Of a stretch of 64,000 nucleotides of DNA, positions 8,388-17,493 are shown in pieces. Source of the DNA: an uncultured Pelagibacteraceae bacterium (GTDB lineage Bacteria; Pseudomonadota; Alphaproteobacteria; Pelagibacterales; Pelagibacteraceae); assembly GCA_902522115.1 (NCBI GenBank), contig CABYUV010000001.1, positions 62,001 through 126,000 of the forward strand. The letters run 5' to 3'. Made by a program: the position numbers and the translations under genes. Under the pieces are notes generated by a model. The model did no database searches. It saw only the letters and a program-made list of their open reading frames with translations, and was not told the origin of the DNA. Each line of letters starts with the position of its first letter. Position 1 is the stretch's first letter.

Positions 8388-8434
8388 TAGAGGCTCTTCA
8401 ATGAGATAACGACATGGAGATCGAAGAGCCTCTA
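8388..8434 (-). terminator. 12-bp inverted repeat downstream of amtB
   Basis: TAGAGGCTCTTC (8388-8399) and GAAGAGCCTCTA (8423-8434) are exact inverse complements separated by 23 nt. On the minus strand the second arm is followed by ATAAAAAGAATT. The position 12 bp after the amtB stop suggests a 3' stem that ends or protects the amtB mRNA; the loop is long for a classic terminator. Confidence 0.6.
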
Positions 8435-8446
8435 TATTGCATGCAA

Positions 8447-9748
8447 TTAGTCTCTTATTGCGTATGCTATTACTCCTGTTTCTGTTACGTCAGTACCTTT
8501 AGCTTCAGCCTCTTTACTTAACCTAATTCCAAAAGTAGCCTTCATAATTGAGAACACGATATATGACACCACAAATACAAAAATGTTAATTGATAGCACA
8601 CCAATTAATTGTGCGCTAAACGAAGCATCAGTATTAGTTAATGGCACTGCTAATGTTCCCCATATACCAGCAAACATGTGAGCTGGGATTGCACCTACAA
8701 CATCGTCAAGTTTGAAACTAAATAATAACTTAGTTCCAAAAACTACGATTAAACCACCTACAGCTCCAATAAATATTGCTGCTAAAGGTGATGGTGCTAA
8801 TGGTTCAGCTGTTACAGCCACAAGACCACCAATTGCTCCATTTAACATTTGAATAACATCAGTTTTACCAAACATTAATCTTGTAATGATTGCAGCAGCC
8901 ATTACACCACCGGCAGCAGCAAGATTAGTATTAATGAAAATGCTTGATACAGCAACTGCATCATCAAATGTTCCAATAGCTAGTTGAGATCCACCATTGA
9001 ATCCAAACCAACCTAACCACAAAATAAATACACCAATAGTTACTAATGGAATTGAAGAAGCAGCGAAAGGTTTAATAGCTTTTGCTTCACCTTTGCTTCC
9101 AAATCTTCCATATCTAGCACCTAGCAACATAATACCAGCTAAAGCTGCAGCACCACCTGTTGAGTGTACTAATGTTGAACCAGCAAAATCAGAGAAGCCT
9201 AGTTCTGCTAACCAGCCTCCACCCCATTGCCAACCCATAACGATTGGATAAATAATTCCAGATAAGATAGCTGCAAAAAGAAAGAAGGGCCAAAGTTTTA
9301 CTCTTTCAGCCATTGCTCCTGAACAAATTGAAACTGTTGTTGCACAAAAAACCATTTGAAAATACCAGTCGGAACCATCAGCATATCCAGTATCAACTGA
9401 ACTTGCATCTGACCAAGGTGTGAATGTACCTATATATCCACCTTCAGGTATACCATATGCTAAGTTATATCCAAATAACCAAAACATAATTCCAGCAATT
9501 GAGTAAAGACCAATGTTCTTTGCACAGATTACAGAAACACTTTTAGAAGTTACCATACCAGATTCTAGCATTGCAAAACCCGCTGCCATGAACATGACCA
9601 TGAAACCACACATTAAAAATAATAGTGAATTGAATATAGCTTGAACTTCAGCAGAAACTGTCGTCTCTGCCATACCTGCACTACTCATGTTTAATAAAAA
9701 TATTAAACTAAGAACTGGTGCAGACATTTTTTTTATAAATTTAGTCAT
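8447..9748 (-). CDS. amtB: Ammonium transporter
   Basis: A 433-aa Amt protein with a cleavable N-terminal signal segment (about residues 1-27) and 11 predicted membrane helices. The pore twin histidines are H195 in STLVHSTGG and H357 in IPAHMFAG. It imports ammonium or ammonia across the inner membrane. The start is supported by a GGAGG ribosome site at 9753-9757, four bases before the ATG. No glnK is adjacent. It lies downstream of HU on the same strand, but hairpins between them suggest separate transcription. Confidence 0.96.
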   Translation of the reverse strand: MTKFIKKMSAPVLSLIFLLNMSSAGMAETTVSAEVQAIFNSLLFLMCGFMVMFMAAGFAMLESGMVTSKSVSVICAKNIGLYSIAGIMFWLFGYNLAYGIPEGGYIGTFTPWSDASSVDTGYADGSDWYFQMVFCATTVSICSGAMAERVKLWPFFLFAAILSGIIYPIVMGWQWGGGWLAELGFSDFAGSTLVHSTGGAAALAGIMLLGARYGRFGSKGEAKAIKPFAASSIPLVTIGVFILWLGWFGFNGGSQLAIGTFDDAVAVSSIFINTNLAAAGGVMAAAIITRLMFGKTDVIQMLNGAIGGLVAVTAEPLAPSPLAAIFIGAVGGLIVVFGTKLLFSFKLDDVVGAIPAHMFAGIWGTLAVPLTNTDASFSAQLIGVLSINIFVFVVSYIVFSIMKATFGIRLSKEAEAKGTDVTETGVIAYAIRD

Positions 9749-9823
9749 AAGACCTCCACTTGTTTAAATGATGTCTTATAGTTTTAATAAAATTTTAAAG
9801 TAACGCTGATTAGGAAAAGTGGC

Positions 9824-9840
9824 TATGCATTTTTTGCATA
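9824..9840. promoter_or_regulatory. TATGCA inverted repeat upstream of amtB
   Basis: TATGCA (9824-9829) and TGCATA (9835-9840) form a perfect dyad with a 5-nt T spacer, about 76 bp before the amtB start. Its place in the amtB promoter region makes it a candidate operator. It does not match the NtrC half-site spacing I know. Confidence 0.35.
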
Positions 9841-9844
9841 TAGT

Positions 9845-9883
9845 AACAGCCCTGAACGTGTTTTAAAATACGTTAGGGCTGTT
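9845..9883 (-). terminator. Hairpin between HU and amtB
   Basis: AACAGCCCT (9845-9853) pairs with AGGGCTGTT (9875-9883), extended inside by AACGT/ACGTT. It lies 12 bp after the HU stop. On the minus strand the T-run precedes rather than follows the stem, so it may act as a 3' stabilising stem or weak terminator. Confidence 0.5.
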
Positions 9884-9894
9884 AAAAAAAAATA

Positions 9895-10170
9895 TTATCT
9901 ATTGAATACTTCTTTTAAAGCTTTTGCTGGTAAGAATTTTACCTTTTGAGAAGCAGCGATTTGAATTTGCTCACCAGTTCTTGGGTTTCTCCCAACTCTT
10001 GCTTTTCTCTTAGCGACTTTGTACGTACCAAATCCAGCAATTTTTACTGAATCATCACCTTTTAGAGCATCTAAAATAGTGTTAGTAATTGTATCAAAAG
10101 TTCGCTCAGCATCTGCTTTGCTCAAATTTAATGAGCCAGAAAGCTTAGCAATTAGTTGTTTTTTGTTCAT
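9895..10170 (-). CDS. hupB: HU family DNA-binding protein
   Basis: A 91-aa histone-like protein of standard length. The family signature GFGTYKVAKRKARVGRNP lies near residues 46-63, followed by TGEQIQI and the C-terminal helix. It bends and compacts DNA in the nucleoid. A CCGGAG-type ribosome site precedes the ATG by a few bases. It has its own promoter region of about 155 bp upstream. Confidence 0.93.
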   Translation of the reverse strand: MNKKQLIAKLSGSLNLSKADAERTFDTITNTILDALKGDDSVKIAGFGTYKVAKRKARVGRNPRTGEQIQIAASQKVKFLPAKALKEVFNR

Positions 10171-10326
10171 TTTAGCTCCGGTTTTGTTGGTTAATATTTA
10201 TATTTGTCATAAACGTTGATAAATCAAGCTTTTTTTTAGTGTTCACTTTTTTAGAATACACAATATCTTGTAAAAACTTAAATAAACCCTGAATTTATTA
10301 ACTTTTTGAACTTTTTAAAATTTAAA
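10171..10326. other. Intergenic region between rseP and HU
   Basis: About 156 bp of AT-rich sequence that must contain the HU promoter. On the minus strand a TTGATT and a TATAAA-like element lie roughly 60 and 30 bp before the HU start, but spacing is not ideal. I see no RNA gene or small frame. Confidence 0.4.
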
Positions 10327-11439
10327 TTATCTAAATAAACCTAGGTCTTTTAGATCATTGAATGTGGTGAAAAACATCAACGATAGCAACAAAAACAATC
10401 CGATTCGAAAAAAACCTTCTTGAGTTTTTTGAGACAAAGGTCGGCCTAAAACTTTCTCAAATGCATAAAACATTAAATGACCCCCATCTAACATTGGTAT
10501 TGGAAATAGATTTATAAGCCCCAAACTTATTGAAATATAAGCCATCATGCTAATAAATGCCAACACTCCAAAAGTTGCAACTTGTCCAGAAATTTTTGCA
10601 ATTCTAATTGGACCTCCCAATTGAGAAGTGTCTGCCTTACCTAAAATCATCCCTCCAATGTATTTTAGTGAGGAAACACTTACAAAATAAACTTCATTTG
10701 CTGCGTGATAAAGTGCTTTTGCAGGTCCTAATTTAACATGATTAATCTTATCATTATAAGCTGACAATTTTATACCAACCATTCTTTTGTTTATTTTGTT
10801 ACCTAATCCATCATCACCTTCAACAACATTAGGTTTTACTTTTAATATCAATTCATCATAAGAACGCTTAACTTTGAAATCTATAAAATCACCAGTAGAC
10901 AAGGTTATAAATTTAGAAACTTCCATAATACTTTTAACCTCATTTCCATCTATTTCTAAAATTATATCTTGATCTTTAAGTCCACCAATCATTGCAGGAC
11001 TGTTTTCTTGAACTTCGCTGATTACAGCAGGAGTAAAATCTTTACCAACAAATGTATAAAGACAAAAAAAAATAACTAAAGCTAATAAAAAATTAGCTAA
11101 AGGGCCACCAAACACAATTAATGCCCTTTGATATAAGGGTTTTAATGTAAACAGTTTTTTTCTTTCTTCTTCATTGTATTTCTCTAAAATTTCTTGATGA
11201 TCGGCCTGAGAATATACATTTCTGTCTCCAAAAAATTTTACATATCCACCCAGAGGGATTGCACATATTTTCCATCTTGTGCCTGATTTATCATTCCAAC
11301 CAAATAACTCTTTACCAAAACCAATTGAAAAATCTGTAACACCTACTCCATATTTTCTAGCAAAATAGTAGTGTCCATATTCGTGTATAAAAACAACTAC
11401 CAAAATAAGAATTAAAAAAGGAATAATATAAGTAAGCAT
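10327..11439 (-). CDS. rseP: Site-2 membrane metalloprotease RseP/MmpA
   Basis: A 370-aa inner-membrane zinc protease that cleaves transmembrane anti-sigma or signal proteins. HEYGH (19-23) lies in the first membrane helix and the third zinc ligand is in MLDGGH (LDGG at 317-320). A single PDZ-like domain spans about 130-200, as expected for the shorter alphaproteobacterial form (two PDZ domains in E. coli). The bamA and dxr neighbours common in other proteobacteria are absent, so its substrate is not indicated by context. Confidence 0.92.
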   Translation of the reverse strand: MLTYIIPFLILILVVVFIHEYGHYYFARKYGVGVTDFSIGFGKELFGWNDKSGTRWKICAIPLGGYVKFFGDRNVYSQADHQEILEKYNEEERKKLFTLKPLYQRALIVFGGPLANFLLALVIFFCLYTFVGKDFTPAVISEVQENSPAMIGGLKDQDIILEIDGNEVKSIMEVSKFITLSTGDFIDFKVKRSYDELILKVKPNVVEGDDGLGNKINKRMVGIKLSAYNDKINHVKLGPAKALYHAANEVYFVSVSSLKYIGGMILGKADTSQLGGPIRIAKISGQVATFGVLAFISMMAYISISLGLINLFPIPMLDGGHLMFYAFEKVLGRPLSQKTQEGFFRIGLFLLLSLMFFTTFNDLKDLGLFR

Positions 11440-11548
11440 GTGTTAAATATAATTATATTTATAATTAACTCAATAAGATAAAATGCCTTAATATTAATAG
11501 ATTTTATATTTAGTTTAAATTTTGATCTTAAATATTGTATAATATAAT

Positions 11549-12034
11549 ATGCCTTCATTTGATGTAATCAGTAAAGTAAATTATCAAGAATTTGATAATG
11601 CTTTAGCTAATTGTTTAAGAGAAATAAGTAATCGTTACGATTTTAAAGGCCTACATATTACTATTGAACGAAAAGATAAAACGGTAACAATCAATGCGCC
11701 TGATGAGTTAAAATTAAAACAGGTAAATGATTTATTGCAGACGCATTTAGTTAGACGAAAAGTAGACCCAAGAGTATTAGAATTTAAAAATTCAGAAGGA
11801 GCTTCGGGAGGATCAATTAGACAAATAAGTGAACTGAAAGAAGGTATTACCCAAGAAAATGCTAAAAAAATTATTGCTGATATTAAAAAGCTCAAGATTA
11901 AAATTCAAATTAAAATCCAAGGTGACGAACTAAGAGTAGATGGCAAAAAGAAAGATGATCTTCAAGAAGCTATCGCTGCAATTAAAGCAATTGATATAGG
12001 ACTTCCAACTGACTTTGTTAATTTTAGAGACTAA
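11549..12034 (+). CDS. yajQ: YajQ family nucleotide-binding protein (DUF520)
   Basis: A 161-aa protein of standard length starting MPSFDVISKVNYQEFDNA, the near-invariant family start, with NRYDFKG and the C-terminal SIRQISELKEG block. Relatives bind cyclic di-GMP or other nucleotides and RNA; the role in this organism is unknown. It converges on the SRAP gene with no gap. Confidence 0.93.
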   Translation: MPSFDVISKVNYQEFDNALANCLREISNRYDFKGLHITIERKDKTVTINAPDELKLKQVNDLLQTHLVRRKVDPRVLEFKNSEGASGGSIRQISELKEGITQENAKKIIADIKKLKIKIQIKIQGDELRVDGKKKDDLQEAIAAIKAIDIGLPTDFVNFRD

Positions 12035-12655
12035 TTAGAGTTTCTGAATTAAAGATGCACTGTTATTTGTAGGTTTATTAACATCTTTTGAAACTTCATA
12101 GAAAGTCAAATCAGGTATTTTGCGTTCTTTTAAAAATGCTGAACCTTGCAATTCTAAATTTAAATAGCGATTAATATCTGCTTGATTTAAAATAACAGGT
12201 TGTCTGTTATGAATTTCATTTATATTTTCTTTTGCTTCCTCTGTAATCAAACAGAACTGATCATTTTCAAAGATGCCAGCAAAATAAATAGGACTAGCAT
12301 CTTCACGAGTAAAATAATGGGGAGTTTTTTCTTTCTCTTCCCTTTTCCACTCATAAAAACCATCTGCAACTGCAACACATCGATTGTTTTTTATTAGTTT
12401 TTTAAATGAAACCTTTTCATCAATGGTCTCTAACCTTGCATTAATTAAAGCTTTAAAATCTTTATTTTTAGCCCAACTAGGTACTAAACCCCATCGAAGA
12501 TTTTCTAAAGTATTTCCATTTTTATATTTTTTTATGACAGGCAGTTTTTGATATGGATGAGCATTATAGTTTTCAGTATCTTCAACCTGAATTGCTGACT
12601 TTACTAACTTATTAGTTTTTGTTACCGGGTTTTTTACTACGTATCTTCCACACAT
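12035..12655 (-). CDS. SRAP domain protein (abasic-site shielding, YedK/HMCES type)
   Basis: A 206-aa protein with the conserved MCGRYVV start: C2, exposed after methionine removal, forms the covalent bond with abasic sites in single-stranded DNA. Other family residues are in NARLETIDE, DGFYEWK and HNRQPVIL. It protects abasic sites at stalled forks. Its ATG shares one base with the TPR-protein stop (TAATG), so the two are coupled. Confidence 0.9.
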   Translation of the reverse strand: MCGRYVVKNPVTKTNKLVKSAIQVEDTENYNAHPYQKLPVIKKYKNGNTLENLRWGLVPSWAKNKDFKALINARLETIDEKVSFKKLIKNNRCVAVADGFYEWKREEKEKTPHYFTREDASPIYFAGIFENDQFCLITEEAKENINEIHNRQPVILNQADINRYLNLELQGSAFLKERKIPDLTFYEVSKDVNKPTNNSASLIQKL

Positions 12656-13203
12656 TATATTGTTTGCTGTTTCATTAATTCTTCTATTTGCTTAATCATA
12701 ATTTTTGGTGATCTCATTGCAGGATAAATTTCTTGTGCTTGTTCATAACTTCTTATTGCTTTTTCATAATTTTTAAGTTGAATATTTACTAAACCCTGCC
12801 CTGCTAAAGCTCCAAAGTGCCTTTGTTCCAAGGCTAATACTTTATCTATATCATCTTGTGACTTTTGAAATTCTCCTAGCATATAAAGCACTGTTGCTCT
12901 TTTATTCCATGCCTCAGCCCAACTTTGATCAAGATTAATTACTTCAGTAAAAATATCTTTTGCTTTTATATAATTTTGATCTCTCACAAATTGAGAACCC
13001 TCCTCTAATCTTGCAGTAAGTTTTTCATCTGTTGGATGGGTGCTCCATAAAGTCCAAATTTCTTGTTCAATTATAAAAGCTACTTTTGATTTATTTACTT
13101 TTAATTCATTAAACAATTGGTTCAGTCTAACATCCCTTTCATTTGCTAAAAGGCTAACTTGAGATAGTAAATAAAACAAAATTACTAGGAATACCTTCTT
13201 CAT
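12655..13203 (-). CDS. Periplasmic TPR-repeat protein
   Basis: A 182-aa protein with a signal peptide (about residues 1-20, MKKVFLVILFYLLSQVSLL) and at least three tetratricopeptide repeats between about 70 and 170, including AEAWNKRATVLYMLGEFQKS and ALAGQGLVNIQLKNYEKAI. It is probably a periplasmic scaffold. The IWTLWSTHP segment near residue 48 recurs in alphaproteobacterial TPR proteins, as far as I recall. No function is assigned. Confidence 0.75.
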   Translation of the reverse strand: MKKVFLVILFYLLSQVSLLANERDVRLNQLFNELKVNKSKVAFIIEQEIWTLWSTHPTDEKLTARLEEGSQFVRDQNYIKAKDIFTEVINLDQSWAEAWNKRATVLYMLGEFQKSQDDIDKVLALEQRHFGALAGQGLVNIQLKNYEKAIRSYEQAQEIYPAMRSPKIMIKQIEELMKQQTI

Positions 13204-13243
13204 AGTTAGATGTTATCAAATATTAGAATTAGAGTCTTTGGTC

Positions 13244-13699
13244 TTAAGTGTCTTTATTGTTATTTTTACAACTATAAAAAGAAATGTCTTTTTCTTTTTC
13301 TTCTTGTTTTATATTACTTGTGATTTCGTGAATAAGTTCACCTGTTTTTCTAGTATAGACTGCAGACTCAGAATAATTCCTTTCTTTATCGAATGCTTGA
13401 ATTAAGAATATATCCTTATTTGAAATTTTAACCTCTAAATCAATTTTATTAAAAAATTCCGATAAATTTTTTACATTTAGAACGTCTGGTGTTTTAGACT
13501 GTATTATTAACTTATTAATATCTTTTCTTTTAATTTGATCTTTTGTGAAAGACTCAAAATTATGGTCTGGATTTTTTAAAATTACCTTTTCAAATTTACA
13601 ATTTAAGTTCAAATCAGAATTTTGAGTAATATTTGTATTTTGAGCTTGAGCAAAACTAATGCAACATAATAAGATAAATATAGATAGAAAAATTTTCAT
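13244..13699 (-). CDS. Exported hypothetical protein
   Basis: A 151-aa protein with a signal peptide (MKIFLSIFILLCCISFAQA, 1-19). The mature part has two cysteines (about 34 and 143) that could form a disulfide, and is rich in Lys, Asn and Ile with alternating short strands. No family is recognised. It starts immediately after the tesA stop on the same strand, so the two are probably co-transcribed. Confidence 0.6.
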   Translation of the reverse strand: MKIFLSIFILLCCISFAQAQNTNITQNSDLNLNCKFEKVILKNPDHNFESFTKDQIKRKDINKLIIQSKTPDVLNVKNLSEFFNKIDLEVKISNKDIFLIQAFDKERNYSESAVYTRKTGELIHEITSNIKQEEKEKDISFYSCKNNNKDT

Positions 13700-14311
13700 T
13701 TAATTAATTATATTAATAATACTTTTTTTTATAGTTTCACTTACTTTAATTGTTCCATCTTTATTGGGGTGTATACCGTCTTGTTGATTCAAACTTGGAT
13801 TAAGTGCCACACCTTCAAGAAGAAATGGGATTAGTGGTAAATTGTACTTTTTTGATAACTTTGGATAAATAGCATCAAACTCCTTTTTATATTTTTCCCC
13901 ATGAGTATCTGGTGCCATCATTCCAGCTAAAATAATTTTAATTTTTTTATTCTGAGCAACTTTTATTATTTGTTCTAAATTTTTTTCCGTTTCCTCTGGT
14001 TGGATTCCTCTAAGCATATCATTAGCACCTAATCCTAAAATAATTAAATCAATACCTGGCTCTGATAAACTCCAATCAGCCCTATTTAATCCACCTGATG
14101 ACGTGCTACCAGAGACACTTCCATTAATAACTTTAATATTTAACCCAGCTTGATTAAGATTGTTTTCTAAAACTATTGATAAATGCTGTTCTTTAGGTAA
14201 TCCATAACCGGCCATCAAACTATCACCAAATAAAACTACCTTTTCTATTGCACTTGCGTTTATGTTCACTAGAAAGATTATCAAAATTTTTGTAAATAAA
14301 CTTTTATTCAT
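13700..14311 (-). CDS. tesA: GDSL esterase/thioesterase I
   Basis: A periplasmic SGNH hydrolase that cleaves acyl esters, acyl-CoA thioesters or lysophospholipids. From the chosen ATG at 14311 the signal peptide is about 1-20, followed by VVLFGDSLMAGYGLP with nucleophile S31; GANDML and the DGIHPNKDG block supply the other catalytic residues. A longer frame to 14362 would need a TTG start and would spoil the signal peptide. It is divergent from the ABC ATPase gene, and the two ATGs overlap in CATG. E. coli has the same tesA/ybbAP divergent layout. Confidence 0.9.
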   Translation of the reverse strand: MNKSLFTKILIIFLVNINASAIEKVVLFGDSLMAGYGLPKEQHLSIVLENNLNQAGLNIKVINGSVSGSTSSGGLNRADWSLSEPGIDLIILGLGANDMLRGIQPEETEKNLEQIIKVAQNKKIKIILAGMMAPDTHGEKYKKEFDAIYPKLSKKYNLPLIPFLLEGVALNPSLNQQDGIHPNKDGTIKVSETIKKSIINIIN

Positions 14312-14975
14312 GAGCACTCTTCTTAAATTAAAAAAAATAAATCTCAAATACCAAACTGGCAAAGATAGTATAAATGTTTTAAAAAATATTGATTTAAATA
14401 TTAAGAAAAAAGAAACTGTTTCAGTAGTTGGAGAAAGTGGCTCAGGGAAAACAAGTTTAATAATGTTAATTGGGGGCTTAGAAAAACCAACCTCTGGTAA
14501 AATAATTTTTAATGATCAAGAGATAACAGGCCTTATTGAAGACGAAGTATCTGAAATAAGAAAGAAAAATATTGGAATAATATTTCAGTCTTTTTATTTA
14601 ATTCCTAATTACACAGCAGTTGAAAATGTTGCTTTAACTCTTGAACTTAATAATTTTAAAAATCCAGAAAAAGAAGCAAAAATTTTATTAGATCGTTTTG
14701 GTTTGAAACATCGTTTTAATAATTTACCAAGTCAATTATCAGGTGGTGAACAACAAAGGGTTGCTATTGCTAGAGCAATTTCTATGAAACCTGAACTAAT
14801 CTTAGCAGATGAACCAACAGGAAACTTAGATACTGAAAATTCTATCATGATTGCAAATATTTTATTTAAATATGTAAAAGAAGAAGGTTCATCTTTAATC
14901 ATGGTAACCCATGACCCCAAACTTGCTGACAGGGCTAAAAGAAAAGTGAAAATTAAAGATGGAAAAATTAAATAA
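14310..14975 (+). CDS. ybbA: ABC transporter ATP-binding protein, YbbA type
   Basis: A 221-aa ATPase of the LolD/MacB-like family. Walker A is GESGSGKTS (41-49), the signature is LSGGEQQRVAIARA, and Walker B is ILADEPTGNLD. An upstream in-frame ATG at 14262 would add 16 residues inside the tesA gene on the other strand; relatives start close to the chosen ATG. The last 17 bp overlap the permease gene. Its role beside tesA may be moving lipids or secreted proteins, but the substrate is unknown. Confidence 0.88.
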   Translation: MSTLLKLKKINLKYQTGKDSINVLKNIDLNIKKKETVSVVGESGSGKTSLIMLIGGLEKPTSGKIIFNDQEITGLIEDEVSEIRKKNIGIIFQSFYLIPNYTAVENVALTLELNNFKNPEKEAKILLDRFGLKHRFNNLPSQLSGGEQQRVAIARAISMKPELILADEPTGNLDTENSIMIANILFKYVKEEGSSLIMVTHDPKLADRAKRKVKIKDGKIK

Positions 14976-17493
14976 TCCTTCAGAATTTAGTTTGATGTTT
15001 AAATACGCTTTAAAAGATTTAAGCAGAAATTATCATAAAATTTCCAGTATCATTCTAACGCTCTTTATAAGTTTATTTATCTTAAGTGCTATTTTCACAA
15101 TTGAAGATAGTCTTAAAAAAGAACTAAATGATAATGCTAAAGCTCTTTTGGGTGGAGATTTAGAGATTGATTACAATCGTAATCAAGGAAATTTAGATCT
15201 AGTTAACAAAGTAAAAGAGTTTGCAACTGTTTCTCAAATGATTGAGTTCAGCACTATGCTTTCAACTATTGGCAGAGAAAAAAATAAATCATTATTCACT
15301 AGAATTAAAACTGTAGATGAAAAATATCCTTTGTATGGAAATGTTGTGTATGAGCCAATTGGTGCTTATGAAAGAATGCAAAAAGAACCTAACACTATCC
15401 TGATCAATGAAAGTTTATCAAAAACCCTTAATATTAAAATTAATGAAATAGTAAAAGTTCAAGATCAAAATTTTACAGTAATTGGAATTATTAAATCAGT
15501 ACCAGATGTAAGTGGATTTGTTGCATTCGGCGATTGGGCTTTAGCAGGGAAACAAACTTTAGAAATTCTAAAACTAAACGGAATTGGAAGCTTTTTAAAC
15601 TATGAATACAAAATTAAGTTTAATGAAAATGATAAACCAGAAGAAATTGAACTACGAATTGAAGAAATCTTTAAAGACGATCAAAAAGTAAAACTTAGAT
15701 ATCCTGAAAATTCTGCAAGTGGAATAAAAAGAATTATTAGTAATTTTTCTCAATTTTTATCTTTAGTATCTATTAGTGCAATGTTGATTGCAGGAATTGG
15801 AATAGCAAATACTTTGCTTTCTTTTATTAATCAAAACAACATGTCGATAGCTGTTCGGAAAGCAGTTGGCTTTTATTCAGGAAATATTAAAACACTATAT
15901 TACCTACAGTTATTTATACTTTTATTTATTATCACTGTTGTAGCTTATGGATCGAGTTTCTTAATTGTACCAATAGTAGATAAATATTTATCTGATGGAT
16001 TGGGATTAAATGTTTATCCAGTATTTTCAATTCTTAATTTTTTTAAAATATTTTTAGTAGGATTATTGGTACTTGTAATTTTTTCTATCCCAACAATCAG
16101 TTCTATTGACCAAGTCAAAGCATCTAATTTATTTAGAAACGTATTTCAAAACCTTCAATTTTATTATTCAAAGAGATCAGTTGTTCTAAGCTTTATTTTA
16201 TTATCTATTTTAATTTTATTATTCACAGTTGGGTCTGAACAGCCTTCTTATAGTTTAGGTTACTTTGCTGCTTTTTTTGTGTGTTTATTTGTATTTTTCT
16301 TACTTTCAAAATTAATCATTTATTTTCTAAAAAAATTCAAATCTAGTCCAATAATTTCTTTAAAAATTTCAATTAAAAATATTACACAAACAAAAAGTAT
16401 AACTCCCATTACAGTTATGTCACTTGGCTTAGGTGTCACTTTGTTACTAACCCTAGCCTTAGTAGGTACAAATTTTCAAAGAGAAATTGCTAAATCTATT
16501 CCTGATATTGCGCCTGATTATTTCTTTGTTGGTATTCAAAAAGGAGAAAGAGAAAAATTTAAAAAAGGTATTTTAAATATGGATCCAAACGCATCTATTG
16601 AAATCGTGCCAATGGTATCCTCTGGAATTGTAAAAATTAATGGTGTCGATCCTAACACTTATATTAAACCAGATAATGATAGTTACTGGGTAATTGGTAG
16701 TGAACGAAGATCTTCTTGGGTAGAAAATATACCTGATGATAACGCAATTTTAGATGGTAAATGGTGGGATTTATCAAACCCAAATCAACTTCAAATATCT
16801 CTAGATGCAAAAGTTGCTAAAGATTTTAATATCCGGTTAGGAGATATTTTTACTTTAAATGTTTATGGACGAGAAATTGAAGGTGAAGTAATTAATTTTA
16901 GAGAAGTAGATTATCGAGATCTAAGCATCAACTTTGCAATGTTGTTTAATCCTCAATTTGCAAAAAAAATGCCCCATGAATATTTGGCCACTGCAAAATT
17001 TAATTCAGATAAATTTGATGAAACTGAAATGGTTCAGATCATGCCAAGTTTATCAATTATAAAAATTGCAGATTACTTATCTAAAGTTACAGCTGTTTTA
17101 AATAAAGTATTTATTGCAGTTACTTTAATTTCAGCTGTTACTATTATTATTGGTTTAATTGTAATTTCAAGTGCAATTATGGTTCAAGGAAAAGTAAAAG
17201 AATATCAAAATTTAGTCTTTAAAATCCTAGGTTTTTCAAAAAAACAAATTGTTTTATCATCGTTGATTGAATTCATTATTATTTTTAAATCTGTAATTTT
17301 AATTGCAATATTATTTGCAGTGATTGGTTCAAAATTTATTATGGAAAATATTTTTGAGCTAGTTTGGATGTTTGATTTCAAAGTTTTAATTTATTTAGGA
17401 TTTTCAATTGGTTTCGTTACTTTAATTTTAATATTGCTAACAAACGTAAAATATCTAAATCCTAAAGTTTATCCCCTAATAAGAAATCAATAA
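14959..17493 (+). CDS. ybbP: ABC transporter permease, YbbP/FtsX family
   Basis: An 844-aa membrane protein of the double-FtsX type. One membrane helix lies near residue 30, a soluble periplasmic domain follows to about 265, then a cluster of helices, a second large soluble domain (about 520-690) and a final helix cluster. The FtsX motif FTVIGIIKSVPDVSG and later IGIANTLLSFINQNNM are visible. It overlaps ybbA by 17 bp and should form the transporter with it. It ends one base before the convergent carbonic-anhydrase-like gene. Confidence 0.87.
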   Translation: MEKLNNPSEFSLMFKYALKDLSRNYHKISSIILTLFISLFILSAIFTIEDSLKKELNDNAKALLGGDLEIDYNRNQGNLDLVNKVKEFATVSQMIEFSTMLSTIGREKNKSLFTRIKTVDEKYPLYGNVVYEPIGAYERMQKEPNTILINESLSKTLNIKINEIVKVQDQNFTVIGIIKSVPDVSGFVAFGDWALAGKQTLEILKLNGIGSFLNYEYKIKFNENDKPEEIELRIEEIFKDDQKVKLRYPENSASGIKRIISNFSQFLSLVSISAMLIAGIGIANTLLSFINQNNMSIAVRKAVGFYSGNIKTLYYLQLFILLFIITVVAYGSSFLIVPIVDKYLSDGLGLNVYPVFSILNFFKIFLVGLLVLVIFSIPTISSIDQVKASNLFRNVFQNLQFYYSKRSVVLSFILLSILILLFTVGSEQPSYSLGYFAAFFVCLFVFFLLSKLIIYFLKKFKSSPIISLKISIKNITQTKSITPITVMSLGLGVTLLLTLALVGTNFQREIAKSIPDIAPDYFFVGIQKGEREKFKKGILNMDPNASIEIVPMVSSGIVKINGVDPNTYIKPDNDSYWVIGSERRSSWVENIPDDNAILDGKWWDLSNPNQLQISLDAKVAKDFNIRLGDIFTLNVYGREIEGEVINFREVDYRDLSINFAMLFNPQFAKKMPHEYLATAKFNSDKFDETEMVQIMPSLSIIKIADYLSKVTAVLNKVFIAVTLISAVTIIIGLIVISSAIMVQGKVKEYQNLVFKILGFSKKQIVLSSLIEFIIIFKSVILIAILFAVIGSKFIMENIFELVWMFDFKVLIYLGFSIGFVTLILILLTNVKYLNPKVYPLIRNQ

